This document shows, one piece after another, positions 1 through 8,544 of a stretch of 17,169 nt of DNA; position 1 is the stretch's first letter, and each line of letters begins with the position of its first letter. Made by a program: the position numbers and the translations under genes. The stretch is from Suillus spraguei (taxonomy: Eukaryota; Basidiomycota; Agaricomycetes; Boletales; Suillaceae): contig JABCPU010001065.1 of assembly GCA_016800925.1 (NCBI GenBank), positions 1 through 17,169 on the forward strand. Reading direction: 5' to 3'. The notes under the pieces are model-generated. The model worked only from the letters and a program-made list of their open reading frames with translations. It ran no database searches and had not been told where the DNA came from.

Positions 1-40
1 CGACTATGATCCCATCTATGATGCCAATAGCGATATATGA
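1..40 (+). pseudogene. 3' end of an LTR-retrotransposon polyprotein (partial)
   Basis: Reading from base 2, the first 13 codons give a short peptide ending in DANSDI followed by a TGA at 38-40. A stop shortly before a polypurine tract and an LTR is where the pol gene of a Ty3/gypsy-type element normally ends, so I read this as the last codons of such a polyprotein whose body lies left of the window. The peptide is too short to identify a family by itself. The call rests on its position next to the polypurine tract and LTR, and on the plus orientation all three agree on. Confidence 0.45.
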
Positions 41-61
41 AAGTCGGTGACTTTCTATGTA

Positions 62-73
62 ATAAGGGGGTAA
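62..73 (+). other. polypurine tract before 3' LTR
   Basis: The run ATAAGGGGG ends three bases before the TGTTAC start of the LTR at 74. A purine tract in this position primes plus-strand DNA synthesis in LTR retrotransposons and fixes the orientation of the element as plus. Confidence 0.55.
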
Positions 74-531
74 TGTTACAATCGTATGTGCCCCTATTCA
101 TTTCCCCTTTGACTCCTTTACTTGTACATTACATAACATGACTCTGACTCATATGCTTAACACATCTGTACTATAGTTGCCTTCCTCTGTTGGATACGCA
201 CTTACATTCTCACGACTCTCTTGATCCGTGCGCACATATTGACCTATTTAAGCACATTGTATTACACTTGTATACTTTACTTTAATCTTACTGGGTTTTA
301 CCTGGAATATCCTTTGCTTAGGTCTCCAACCTAAGTCGTCTTGAATTGTCTCTAAGTCTAAGCACTCCTTAGCCTTAGTCTCTATTCTCGTAGAACCTCT
401 TAGACTTATCTTTGAGGCTGAACCCTTGATCGTACTCAGAACATGTTCCTTGTACTTTCACTTGTAGAACTTCCCAGCAGACTGTCTGTGTCTTTTCACT
501 GTCGCTGGTGACGCCACCCCAGTTCGTAACA
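74..531 (+). mobile_element. 3' LTR of a Ty3/gypsy-like retrotransposon (458 bp)
   Basis: The segment starts TGTTAC and ends GTAACA, a perfect 6-bp terminal inverted repeat with the TG...CA ends of LTRs. It follows a polypurine tract and the end of an ORF. A TATTTAAG box at 245-252 could be the LTR promoter. A diverged second copy lies in inverted orientation at 5680 to about 6115, which shows this is a dispersed repeat. The matching 5' LTR is outside the window, so the target-site duplication cannot be tested. The plus orientation rests on the polypurine tract; the LTR ends themselves are symmetric. Confidence 0.75.
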
Positions 532-960
532 AGTCCTGTCGGTGGGATCCAGATGCAAGCACCTCTGCACCAGAGTAGCCATGGGTACCACATCCTCCTC
601 CTCTATGACATGGTAACATCCGATAGCACTCTCAATCAGACAAATTGGGACTGGTACCTCTGCTTTGAGATCACCTGGATGGGTGAAATCAGAAACCTAG
701 CATGGAGAAACAAGGTAATGCTCACAGTCTGTATTACAGTACTGGGCAGATCATCGACCAACAGTGAGTTGTTCTGGGCTGAACTCTTCCTACATATATA
801 TCATATCATCTGATGTAGCTGAGAAGTTGTTGAGTTGAGGCCAATTTCTGGCAGTGTACATAGTTCAGTCAAGACCCTACATAGAACCTGTACCCCGGAC
901 GTACCAAATGGCCATACAATGTGTGCAGCCAGAGGCTGGCCGACTGTACTAAATTCATGT
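532..960. other. no convincing gene; LTR flank
   Basis: Short open frames exist on both strands, but none shows intron signals, a family motif or codon bias. The sequence immediately after the LTR would be the insertion flank of the retrotransposon. I see no regulatory element here that I can support. Confidence 0.4.
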
Positions 961-1230
961 AGGTGCTGTACTGGCCAGCCTGTAGGGCCATTCTGGCTGA
1001 AGCACATTGTATGTACAGTAATGATCAATAAGCTATGAGATGGGGGTGGCAGGGTGACTGGCCAGCCACGTAGAACCAGTACTGGCCAGTACCTAAGTAA
1101 TATAGAAGATGTCCAAGACCCATAGGACCAGTACTGGCCAGTATCAAAGTAATAAGAGACATGTCCGTAGATGATAGGTGGCCAGCATTGTAGGATCAGT
1201 ACTGGCCAGCATGTAAGTAATATGGGACAG
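930..1230. repeat. dispersed TACTGGCCAGTA palindrome cluster
   Basis: The 12-bp perfect palindrome TACTGGCCAGTA occurs at 1080-1091 and 1132-1143. Near-copies lie around 969, 1057, 1179 and 1200-1211. Several are followed by a similar tail (AAGTAATAT or ATGTAAGTAATAT) and preceded by a GGACCAG- or GATCAG-like stretch, so the unit is longer than the palindrome, about 50-70 bp, and imperfectly tandem. An ORF of 157 codons on the minus strand runs across it but is explained by the repeats. The function is unknown; it may be an internal repeat of a degraded transposon. Confidence 0.6.
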
Positions 1231-1676
1231 CCGCACAATGTAACTGGTGTAGCGAACAAAGTCACGCTGACCATGAAAGTGCTGTTTTACACAAGTTTCT
1301 CATTACTGCCTACAGCGGCTACCAAGAAACCCCTATAGCAAACATTACCCCTTTTCGCTTCGCCAGTACCGTTTTCGCTCCATGAATCCTTGCCCCTTAC
1401 CGAATCTCGCTACCGATGTCCTCCTGTCCATTCCATTTCCATCTAAGATCCATTGGTGCGTAGCATATTCATTTCCGCCGTTACTAAAGCTATGGCAAGA
1501 CTTACCTTACCTTCCGTGACACCGCTTGCTTGCTGCATGCCTCTTAGCTAAATATCTCTATCTCGCTACCATTCTCGCTATGTATTCCGGCCGTTCACGG
1601 TACATGTTAAAAAGGACTCTTCGCACATTCCGGTACTTTTACTTTTCCCTCTATGGTACACACGGTACTTAGGAAT
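1231..1676. other. non-coding, pyrimidine-rich stretch
   Basis: No gene is supported. The stretch is rich in TTCGCT, TACCG and CCGCTTGC-like words, a composition that recurs at 3015-3240. The two may be parts of the same degraded element, although I could not align them over any length. Confidence 0.3.
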
Positions 1677-2984
1677 TGTCACCACTACTGTCTCTAATGG
1701 AATAAAGTCTTTCGCTGTTACGACCATGCACAACCGGAGATTAGTAAGAAGTCCTGGTCTTACATGGGGTTGTACCAGAGGGTTGTAAAGTCAAAGGGGC
1801 TTGGCCTCAGCTCGTACGCTGTGCCCCTTACCCGAGTATGTGCCCTTAATTTCAGATGAAGTCCAAGGGAGAATTCTGCTGAAGTCCGGATGGAGGGTCC
1901 AGACGAACTCTAAGGCAGGATAGCTTGACAGAGCTCCGATGGACTTCCGGATGAGCGCGGGAATGCACCAGAACTATTTCTGGAAGGTAGGGAGTAATGG
2001 TAACACTACTGGAACAAGCTCCAAGTAGAACAGATGAAAGATGGACCGCTGGACAAAGTCCAGGGCAGGATAGGAGCAGAGCTCCAGAGGGAAATATGAT
2101 CCATAGATGTCAGAGGATAGGATAGGATGGATCCGGAGGACAAGGGGTCCGAAGGTCTGGAGCTCAGAGGAGCAGATGATCAGATGAGCATAGCCTGTGG
2201 ATCTTAGAGGAAGTGTTGGCTACTAGAGAGGAGTAGGTCCGGATATGGTGTAGAGATAGTATAGACTACTCCAGACAAGGTCCGGAATAGCAACAGACAG
2301 TATAAGACTACCAAAGGTAGAGTCGGAGGTGAAACAGATGATAGACGGAGATGGACGAAGTCCAAAAAGATTATAGGACATAGGATCAAAGCTCCGGCCT
2401 AGGGAGTAATCCCATAGGCCTGAGTCGGAAGCTTACAAGGGCTGGAGCCCAAGTGCAAGAATGGAAACAGAGTTATATACACATGATAACAGGATACAGA
2501 GTAATCAAGGAATATACAGAAGTAGGAGCAATGAATCAGACTGAGGTCTGCAGGAGTTGTACTACAAGTTTATATACTGTAGGTAGCATGCCGGAAGGCA
2601 AGTAAGGATAGTCTGAGGCTATGTTTGAGGCATTGTGGAACACAAGGCTATGAACTCAGAAATAAGACTTGTACGAAATATCTTATCAAGACGGAAGTCA
2701 AGATAACCGAAAGCCAGAGGTGCAGAGATAACCGAAAGCCAGACACAGGTATTAACCTAAAAGGAGTAATGCGCAGGTGTGCGGGAATAGTTTCGGATAT
2801 GAGCATGGATCGGATATGGACATGGGTAGGATATGGACATGGATCGGATATGAACACGGATCGGATTGGTGGATCAGATCGGATGGATGGACTGAGTCAG
2901 ATATGGATATGGATTAGATATGGATGGATATTGATTGGGTGTCCAGATGTCCATGGATCAGACCTGAATGTACGGTATATGACA
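1677..2984 (-). mobile_element. LTR-like unit, copy A (TGTCA...TGACA ends)
   Basis: On the minus strand a unit begins TGTCATATACCGTAC at 2984 and can be closed at a GTGACA at 1677. The head is shared with a second copy starting at 7916 on the plus strand (TGTCATATACCATAC). About 350-400 bp inside, both copies carry the same TATA-like block (ACAGTATATAAAC followed by CTTGTAG), here at about 2563-2580. Both also contain GATCGGATATGG-type repeats just inside the head. A promoter-like TATA box inside TG...CA ends fits an LTR. The distal end is uncertain and no target-site duplication is visible, so the boundary at 1677 is provisional. The coding strand is very pyrimidine-rich. Confidence 0.4.
2790..2965. 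repeat. GGATCGGATATGGACAT minisatellite
   Basis: Imperfect tandem copies of a unit of about 17-18 bp built on GGATATGGACATGGATC run through this interval, decaying towards 2960 into GATATGGATATGGAT. It sits within the head part of LTR-like copy A. A much shorter relic of the same motif, in the opposite strand sense, lies at about 7945-7995 in copy B, so the array has expanded or contracted since the copies separated. An ORF of 127 codons (2625-3008) runs through it and is not considered a gene. Confidence 0.65.
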
Positions 2985-3429
2985 TTCGCTGAAGTCACTG
3001 TCTCTTAAGAATTGTTTTACTGCTGCATGCACCACCGCTCTTTACCGCTTTCCCGTGCTTCACCGCTTGCACTACACTTTCCTGCACTTCATCGCTATGC
3101 TTCACCACTTGTTTTACTGCCAGTTTCCCACGCCTTACCACACACACTACTGCAGTTTTACCGCTCACACTACCACTACTTTACCGCTACTTTCCCACAG
3201 AGCGGAGGTCACCGCTAGCATCTCGCTACCTCCGATGGCAGTCTTGCACCACAGGTTGGGCATTATTGAACTATATTAACTTAGCATTCCCTTTAGGGTC
3301 GAACGTTCTTGTCTTCGCAAGTGAAGCAGACTAGGTAGAGCGCAAGACTCGCATACTAGCTTAGGCCGTGGTTTATCTACAGCCCAGGCTAGATTGTATC
3401 TTTACATCGGCTTGAACTTGGAGCCATGC
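2985..3429. other. non-coding stretch, CCGCT-rich then unremarkable
   Basis: Positions 3015-3240 are dominated by short words such as TACCGCT, CACCGCTT and CACTAC, giving small overlapping open frames on the plus strand without gene-like composition. Positions 3250-3429 show nothing I can identify; they lie just downstream of the last exon of the minus-strand dioxygenase pseudogene and may contain its 3' flank. Confidence 0.35.
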
Positions 3430-5615
3430 TCATTTTCCCCTCTTGCCTGTTGTAGGCTTGAAGGACATATAGTCAACATCCAAGTCTTTTTGTTGTAATA
3501 AACTCCCTCTGCCTTTGAAAGAATATGAAATGGCCTTGAGACGTGGTTTTTTCTGGCTAGACATTTGAGAATGAGAATTCAGGAGTACTACAGGCAAGCA
3601 AAGTGACAGAAAAATTATCTAGCCATATCCCCTCTTGGTATATTAATTAACTCTACTTACCGCCTGGGCATGATCCCTCCCCCCCACCATTCCTTCTCAC
3701 CTTCATAACAGGTTTTTGACCTCTACCAGCCCCTACTCGGATAAGAAAATCCTCCTCCATTGGAAAGCCAGCTCTTGGAATGCCCTGCTTGTCATGCACT
3801 TTATCTTTGACAAAGTGGGCAATCACAATCCTCTCCCCATCACCCCATCTTGGGACACCATGCTCTAGCACCTTTCCTGCAATATATACCATAGTCCCAG
3901 GTGGATATCCTAGTTGAGCACCCAGGTCTGGGAGATCTAGTATGGCCTGGTGATCTTGCCCCAAGCTAACCAGAAGGTCATAGACTGATGGGGATGCACC
4001 TGGATCCTGATGATGGGGCATCTCTCTATTGACAATTACCTTGATTCCAGAAAATGACAAGGGCCAAACAACTGGTTTTCGGGTATGAACTATACCCTTT
4101 AGTGCAGACACAGATTTCATACCAGCAAGATACTGATCTGGTGAAATGATATTGGTGATGGCTGTCCAGTATTGTTTGGAGACAGTCATTGTAGCCAACC
4201 AATTTCAAACTACACACGATGAAAGGGAGGTTGATTGGTATAAAATATCTTGAAGACGCTAGCTCAATCAAGTTAGTTTTATACCCTATGGGGCAAGATA
4301 GACAAATTTACCTCTTGGCATTGCATAAATCTGCCTGTTAGTGACCTAGCCAGGCACTAATAAACTTGAGTGGTGTCTGCGACAGGCGCTCTATCAAGAG
4401 CGGCGGCCTATGCATATCGGTCTCCTAGCGTGGAGTGCACTAGTTGCGTTGGTTGGAGGTGGGTGCCATGCGCTGTCTCACGACCTATGTCACAGAGACA
4501 AGGTTCTTGATGACGATCAAAGACATAGAAGCGATGAGCTTCTATGAAGGTTGAATAGTGACAATAAGCTTATGAAAAGCTTATTGAAGGAAGTTCAGGG
4601 TTGAAGATCAAGTAGATTCAAGTTAAAGAAATACAAAGGCTATCTGCGCATATTTATATGTAAGGTTGAAGCGGAGCACAAATATGTAAGTATTGCCAGA
4701 TTAAGTATGAAGTCAGATAGCCAATAGGAAGACGCATGCTCACAGAGGAGTCAGAGGCATATGAACCAATGAATGCACGCATGTGCGAAAGGGAGTCATA
4801 GGTGCGGAGCCGAAGGTATAAAAGGTACGAGCCAATGAGGCGACGCACGAGTCATAGGTAGATGCAAAGAAAAAGATAAAAGGAAATACGACACTAGACG
4901 TAGTCCTTGAGCCAGAGGGCTGTTTGTGCAAACCAGGGGACAGCGTGTGTTGAAGCACAGGGGAAGGCGTTGAATGCAACAGAGGCGTTTGAGATGCAAG
5001 AAGCATGGGGAGCACAAAGAGCATACATGAGCGCGAGGGGTACCAGAAGAGTGCTCATTTAGCAACGATGGAGAAGGTGAGCATAGGTGAGGTAGGGAGT
5101 GACAATGGCAAGCCAGACGAGGTAGCGGAGGACAAGGATGGAGGCCTCATCAGGACAAGAGTAGATGGCGATGCATAGGAGGAAAAATGATAGTAGGGGC
5201 GCAAGAAGGTGTTCTTGTAACACCGCCTGGGCATAAAGTCACCTGTCCTGCTCCAAACTCTCCCCCCCCAAAGGTATGACAAATCCCTATGAACGCCAAG
5301 GGTACTTTTCCTCTGTAGTTCCCTTGGGCAAAGTGGAGCTATTGATCTGTTTCTGAATATATCTGATTACCAAGGTCTTTGAACTTATATCAGACAGTTG
5401 ACATACCATTCAATCAGGCACCAAGATCTCTAGCAAATGCCAAGCGAGTATCCTTCCGTGCATATCAATAAACATGGTTGGCTCCAAGATGTGGCCAAAA
5501 GAAGGAGTCTTGGAATATTTTGCAAGTTTCTCCCTTTGTTGGCCATCAGAATTCAGTGGGTTTGGGGATACCTTAGCTTTGTCTGCAAAATGGTGGATGT
5601 CCCAATCAGCCTGTA
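3430..5615 (-). pseudogene. TET/JBP-like 2OG-Fe(II) dioxygenase, disrupted
   Basis: Enzymes of this family oxidise 5-methylcytosine or thymine in DNA using 2-oxoglutarate and Fe(II). Minus-strand exons can be traced at 5615-5407 (containing the GRILAW segment), about 5352-5223 continued at 4335-4312, 4209-3701, and probably 3552-3430. The catalytic core in 4198-3653 is intact: HxD motif HHQD (H at 4012-4010, D at 4006-4004), then YDLLVSLG, a PPGT turn, distal His in LEHGV (3862-3860) and the 2-oxoglutarate-binding Arg in GERIV (3832-3830). Damage: TGA at 5410-5412, TAG at 5287-5289, a frame break at the eight-C run 5262-5269, a solo LTR inside the second exon, and a frame break just upstream of 4198. 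The 5' part is lost at an LTR at 5680. Family assignment is from motif order and recognised similarity to basidiomycete TET/JBP proteins; exon ends outside the core are inferred. Confidence 0.72.
4336..5222 (-). mobile_element. solo LTR inserted in the dioxygenase gene (887 bp)
   Basis: The segment has TGTTA...TAACA ends (plus strand TGTTAGTGACC at 4336, CTTGTAACA ending at 5222). It is flanked by CTGCC (4331-4335) and CCGCC (5223-5227), a 5-bp target-site duplication with one C/T difference. Removing it joins two pieces of one dioxygenase exon in frame, ending at a GT donor at 4311, which independently supports the boundaries. No internal coding region is present, so it is a solo LTR left by recombination. 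I favour the minus orientation because a CATATAAATATG TATA-like box (about 4650-4662) is followed by pyrimidine-rich sequence and an AATAA signal. A TATAAAAG at about 4817 on the plus strand leaves this open. ORFs of 64-94 codons inside are not genes. Confidence 0.78.
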
Positions 5616-5679
5616 CTGTGTTCAAAAAATCACAAACACAGTCTGGTCAAATTCAAATAGAAGCTTACAACTATTAACC

Positions 5680-6115
5680 TGTTACGAAATGTGGTGGCAT
5701 CACCAGCGACAGTGATAAGACACAGCCGGTCTGCTGGGAGGTTCGACTTTGTTCAAAAGAGAACAAGGACTACTACAAGGAAGTATTCTGAGTAGGGTCA
5801 AGGGTTTGATCAAAGAGTCACGACTCTAAGATGTTCACTAGAATAGAGACTAAGGCTAAAGAGTGCTTAGACTTAGAGACAATTCAGACAACTTAGGTTG
5901 GAGACCTAAGCGAAGGATATTCCAGGTAAAACCCAGTAAGATTAAAGTAAAGTACACAAGCATAATACAATGTGCTTAAATAAGCCAATATGTGCACATG
6001 GACCAAGAGAGACGTGAGACTGTAAGTGCATATCCAAAGAAGGAAGGCAACTATGGTACAGATGTGTTGAGCATATGAGTCAGGATCATGTTACATCTAT
6101 AAAGTAAGGGGGGAA
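5680..6115 (-). mobile_element. second, inverted copy of the 458-bp LTR
   Basis: The plus strand from TGTTAC at 5680 matches the reverse complement of the LTR at 74-531, with blocks of near-identity such as GAATAGAGACTAAGGCTAA, GGTTGGAGACCTAAGC, TTCCAGGTAAAACCCAGTAAG (shared stretch within 5920-5940) and AATATGTGC, separated by substitutions and small indels. The match fades near 6115, before the expected second terminus, so the copy is truncated at that end. It directly abuts the 5' intron region of the dioxygenase pseudogene (exon start at 5615). No target-site duplication can be defined. It lies in opposite orientation to the first LTR, about 5.1 kb away. Confidence 0.75.
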
Positions 6116-6660
6116 TGGTGGGAATGTGCTTGCTAGCTCACATGGCTTTCGCTTGCGTCGCTAAAGGCCACATGGGAACGCTTAGCTCGGCTAAACCTTT
6201 ATTTGGAAATATCACGTGGTTTTTTCGAGTGCCGATTCAATACACTGTTCTTCCCATTGTGTAATTGCGTGATTTGGTCACGTGACTGCGCAGCTGGTGC
6301 ATTGTAGTTCCCTAGATATATCCTCAAGCTCCAATCTTTGTTTCCTCTTTTCCCCCACCACTGCTCCCCTGCCACATCTTGAGAAAGTAATACTTTTTCA
6401 ACATATTCAACCTCTGTTTGTTTTTCTCCTTTATTTTGGTAGATATCTTTCACTGTTCTTGATTCCTGTAAACCTATATAGTGTACATATTGAAACTATG
6501 ATAAAAATTAATGATTATGTAATCAGATATCAGGCATTTTCGCTTTTTGACGTGTTTTTGGACCCTTTGGACCCCTGGACCTGGACCTGGACCCTGGACT
6601 GGCTGTATCTTGGAGTTTGAAGCATTGTGAGTGTGATTGTTGTTTGTTACTAGCCCTGTA
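6102..6660 (+). mobile_element. possible LTR or promoter region of another element
   Basis: A purine run (AAGTAAGGGGGGAATGGTGGGA, about 6102-6122; 20-base core within it) precedes sequence starting near 6117 with TGGTGGGAATGTGC, which looks like a polypurine tract followed by an LTR start. A TAGATATATCC box at about 6313 is followed by pyrimidine-rich sequence, as in fungal LTR promoters. A short GGACCT-type repeat runs at about 6558-6602. No matching terminus or target-site duplication was found, so this is a weak call. An alternative is the promoter and 5' leader of the spliced gene that begins downstream. Confidence 0.3.
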
Positions 6661-7111
6661 TTCCATCTGGACTCGCAAACTCCTGTCGATTCAAGATGAA
6701 CGTGTAACCAAGTCCTACTTCCCTGGCCACCTGTTTTTGCAGGTGTTCGCTGGTTGTTTCTGGACCTCTGGGTATACTACAGTGTAGAGATTTTGGATTG
6801 GCGGGGCACTTTTCTGTGCTAAGTTGGTCTGCTTGCAGCCTTCTTACAGTTGCCATCCTATCCTTTGGGATAATTTCTCGGGCAGCTTTCAGCTGTTCTT
6901 AGCACTGTCATATGTCAAACTTCCAGGGTATTAGCTCATCCTAGAAGCTGCTGGTACTTCTTCAGTCACTCTCGGCAATATTTGTTTGGACCTTTGGTAT
7001 GTGATATTTTGCTGTATATATATATAATATGATGGCTTATCTTTGACACAGTGGAACTACGACTGTTGGAAATTTAGTTCTTCTCTCTCTTTGTTTCATA
7101 TATCTTCTCCA
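6661..7111 (+). other. intron-like leader region upstream of the Gln/Pro-rich gene
   Basis: GTATGTG at about 6997 followed by a TATATATATATAATATG tract and a CACAG at about 7055 has the look of an intron, as does the GTATGTGG...CTAAT...TTGATAG stretch ending at 7166. A non-coding exon of about 55-60 bp may lie between them. The rest (6661-6990) holds no gene that I can support. Confidence 0.35.
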
Positions 7112-7915
7112 ATGTATGTGGTTATTGACATATTTATTTATTTTGACTAATATTTATTCTTGATAGGAATCCCTCCACTCCTCCTACCTCTCCTCAGCGG
7201 GCACAGGCTGCTGCACGTCAGGCTGAGAGGAATCAGCAAAATATTGGCTCCCCTCCTGCATGTCACCATCCTGCTCCTATAGCTCAATCATTAGAAAATG
7301 CTGCTCAAATGGTAGGAATTAATTTTCTGATTTTCATGAGACATGTTCTGATGTGTTCATAGAATATTCCTCAGATCTTGGGAAATTTGAACCATGGTCC
7401 AATTCCCATGCAAAGGTTTCCTAATATGCCACGTCATGTTATCGAGCATCATGAGGCTCAACGTATGTGGCGTCTACAACACCAACCACCACTACCTGGG
7501 CCACCTGTTCCTGCTCCAGCCTTAGGGCCACCCTTTGGTTATATTCCTCCACCAGCTGCACTTCAGAATGAGTATGAACGTCATATGGCAAATGTTGCTG
7601 CTGCTACAATAAATAGTCATGAAGCACGGCATGCTGCAAGAGAAGGCATAACAATCCTCAACAACAGCCAGCACCAGCACCTCCTGCCCCTGCCCCTGCC
7701 CCTGCCCCTGCCCCTGCCCCTGCTCCTGCTCCTGCTCCTGCTCCTGCTGCTCAGAATAATAACTTAGCAGCCTTTCATTTGCTACAGCAGCAGCTAGCTG
7801 AAATGGTTGCTAGACATGCTGAGGATTATCACCATGAACGGCAGCAGGAACAGGCAGCTGAACAGATGATAGACAGAACTATGACCATTACATGCATGGT
7901 CCTATTCATTATGAG
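7110..7915 (+). pseudogene. Gln/Pro-rich protein gene, frameshifted and truncated
   Basis: I do not recognise the family. An exon from 7167 to 7311 encodes a Pro/Ala/Gln-rich segment (NPSTPPTSPQRAQ...). If the upstream intron ends at 7166, the start codon is assembled across the junction (AT + G). A 51-bp intron (7312-7362, GT-AG) is followed by an exon with PPLPGPPVPAP, an Ala/His/Arg-rich helical part, a (PA)n tract encoded by CCTGCC/CCTGCT hexamers (about 7682-7750), and a Gln/Glu-rich helix containing LLQQQLAEMVARHAED. Reading through needs frame changes at about 7645 and again near 7876, after which the reading continues as YDHYMHGP. The frame is then cut by the head of LTR-like copy B at 7916. 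It could be gag-like or part of a transposon gene; evidence for either is lacking. Confidence 0.5.
7682..7752 (+). repeat. CCTGCC/CCTGCT hexanucleotide repeat
   Basis: About a dozen hexamers, first CCTGCC and then CCTGCT, encode alternating Pro-Ala in the frame that continues into the downstream Gln-rich helix. A CTG/CCC shift of frame produces a leucine/proline tract instead, which is what the simple ORF shows because of the frame change just upstream. Confidence 0.8.
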
Positions 7916-8503
7916 TGTCATATACCATACTTCTAATCTCAGATCTGACCATATCCGATCAGATCCGATCGATTCCATATCTGTCTGGTCCACAGATCCT
8001 GCCCAGACCACCCATCCGAATGTGCTCACTTCTCACACCTTAACTCCCTTGTGTATATCTGCGTCTATCTCCTTTCGTCATTCCTCCTGTTTCTGGTACT
8101 CCGGCTGTTTATATTTCCGTCCTGTGTTACTGATCCGTTTCCTGTGTTCATTTCCGATTCATGCTTACTGATCCGCTGTGCATTAACTAATAGACTTCCA
8201 TTACACTTCGTACATAGCCCTCATTCCCGGACTTGCTGATTATCCGTCTTAGATACTCACAGTATATAAACCACTTGTAGATCTCCGTAGAACCTTAGTT
8301 CGAATATCATCTTAGATTCTACTCATTCTGCCTCCTCCGGACTTAAGCCACTTTCCGCTTTAAGTCACCTTCCAAGACTTAGGATTGATTCCTATAGTCT
8401 ATATCTCCGACTCTATCTTCGGATAGTCTATCTCCGTTAATTTCTAGTTAGGAACTCGTTCCGAAACTAGCCTTAATCTCTGTCCTGAGCCCCTTCAGTG
8501 ACA
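7916..8503 (+). mobile_element. LTR-like unit, copy B
   Basis: It begins TGTCATATACCATAC at 7916, the same head as minus-strand copy A, contains the shared block ACAGTATATAAAC followed by CTTGTAG at about 8260-8280, and can be closed at CAGTGACA (8496-8503). This gives TGTCA...TGACA ends and a length of 588 bp, shorter than copy A. A relic of the GATCGGATATGG repeat lies at 7945-7995. It interrupts the Gln/Pro-rich gene at 7915. No target-site duplication was found (ATGAG before, AACTC after), so the right end is provisional. The ORFs inside are not considered genes. Confidence 0.42.
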
Positions 8504-8544
8504 AACTCCGTACTATACGGGTCACCCGACCCACATAATATCCC

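Noticed and set aside
801..1274. 157-codon open frame on the minus strand
   Set aside because: It runs across the TACTGGCCAGTA repeats and its Trp/Pro-rich translation follows the repeat; no splice signals or family motif.
4654..5282. Overlapping minus-strand ORFs of 64-94 codons
   Set aside because: They lie inside the solo LTR or bridge its border, and overlap each other in several frames with low-complexity Ser/Leu/Pro translations.
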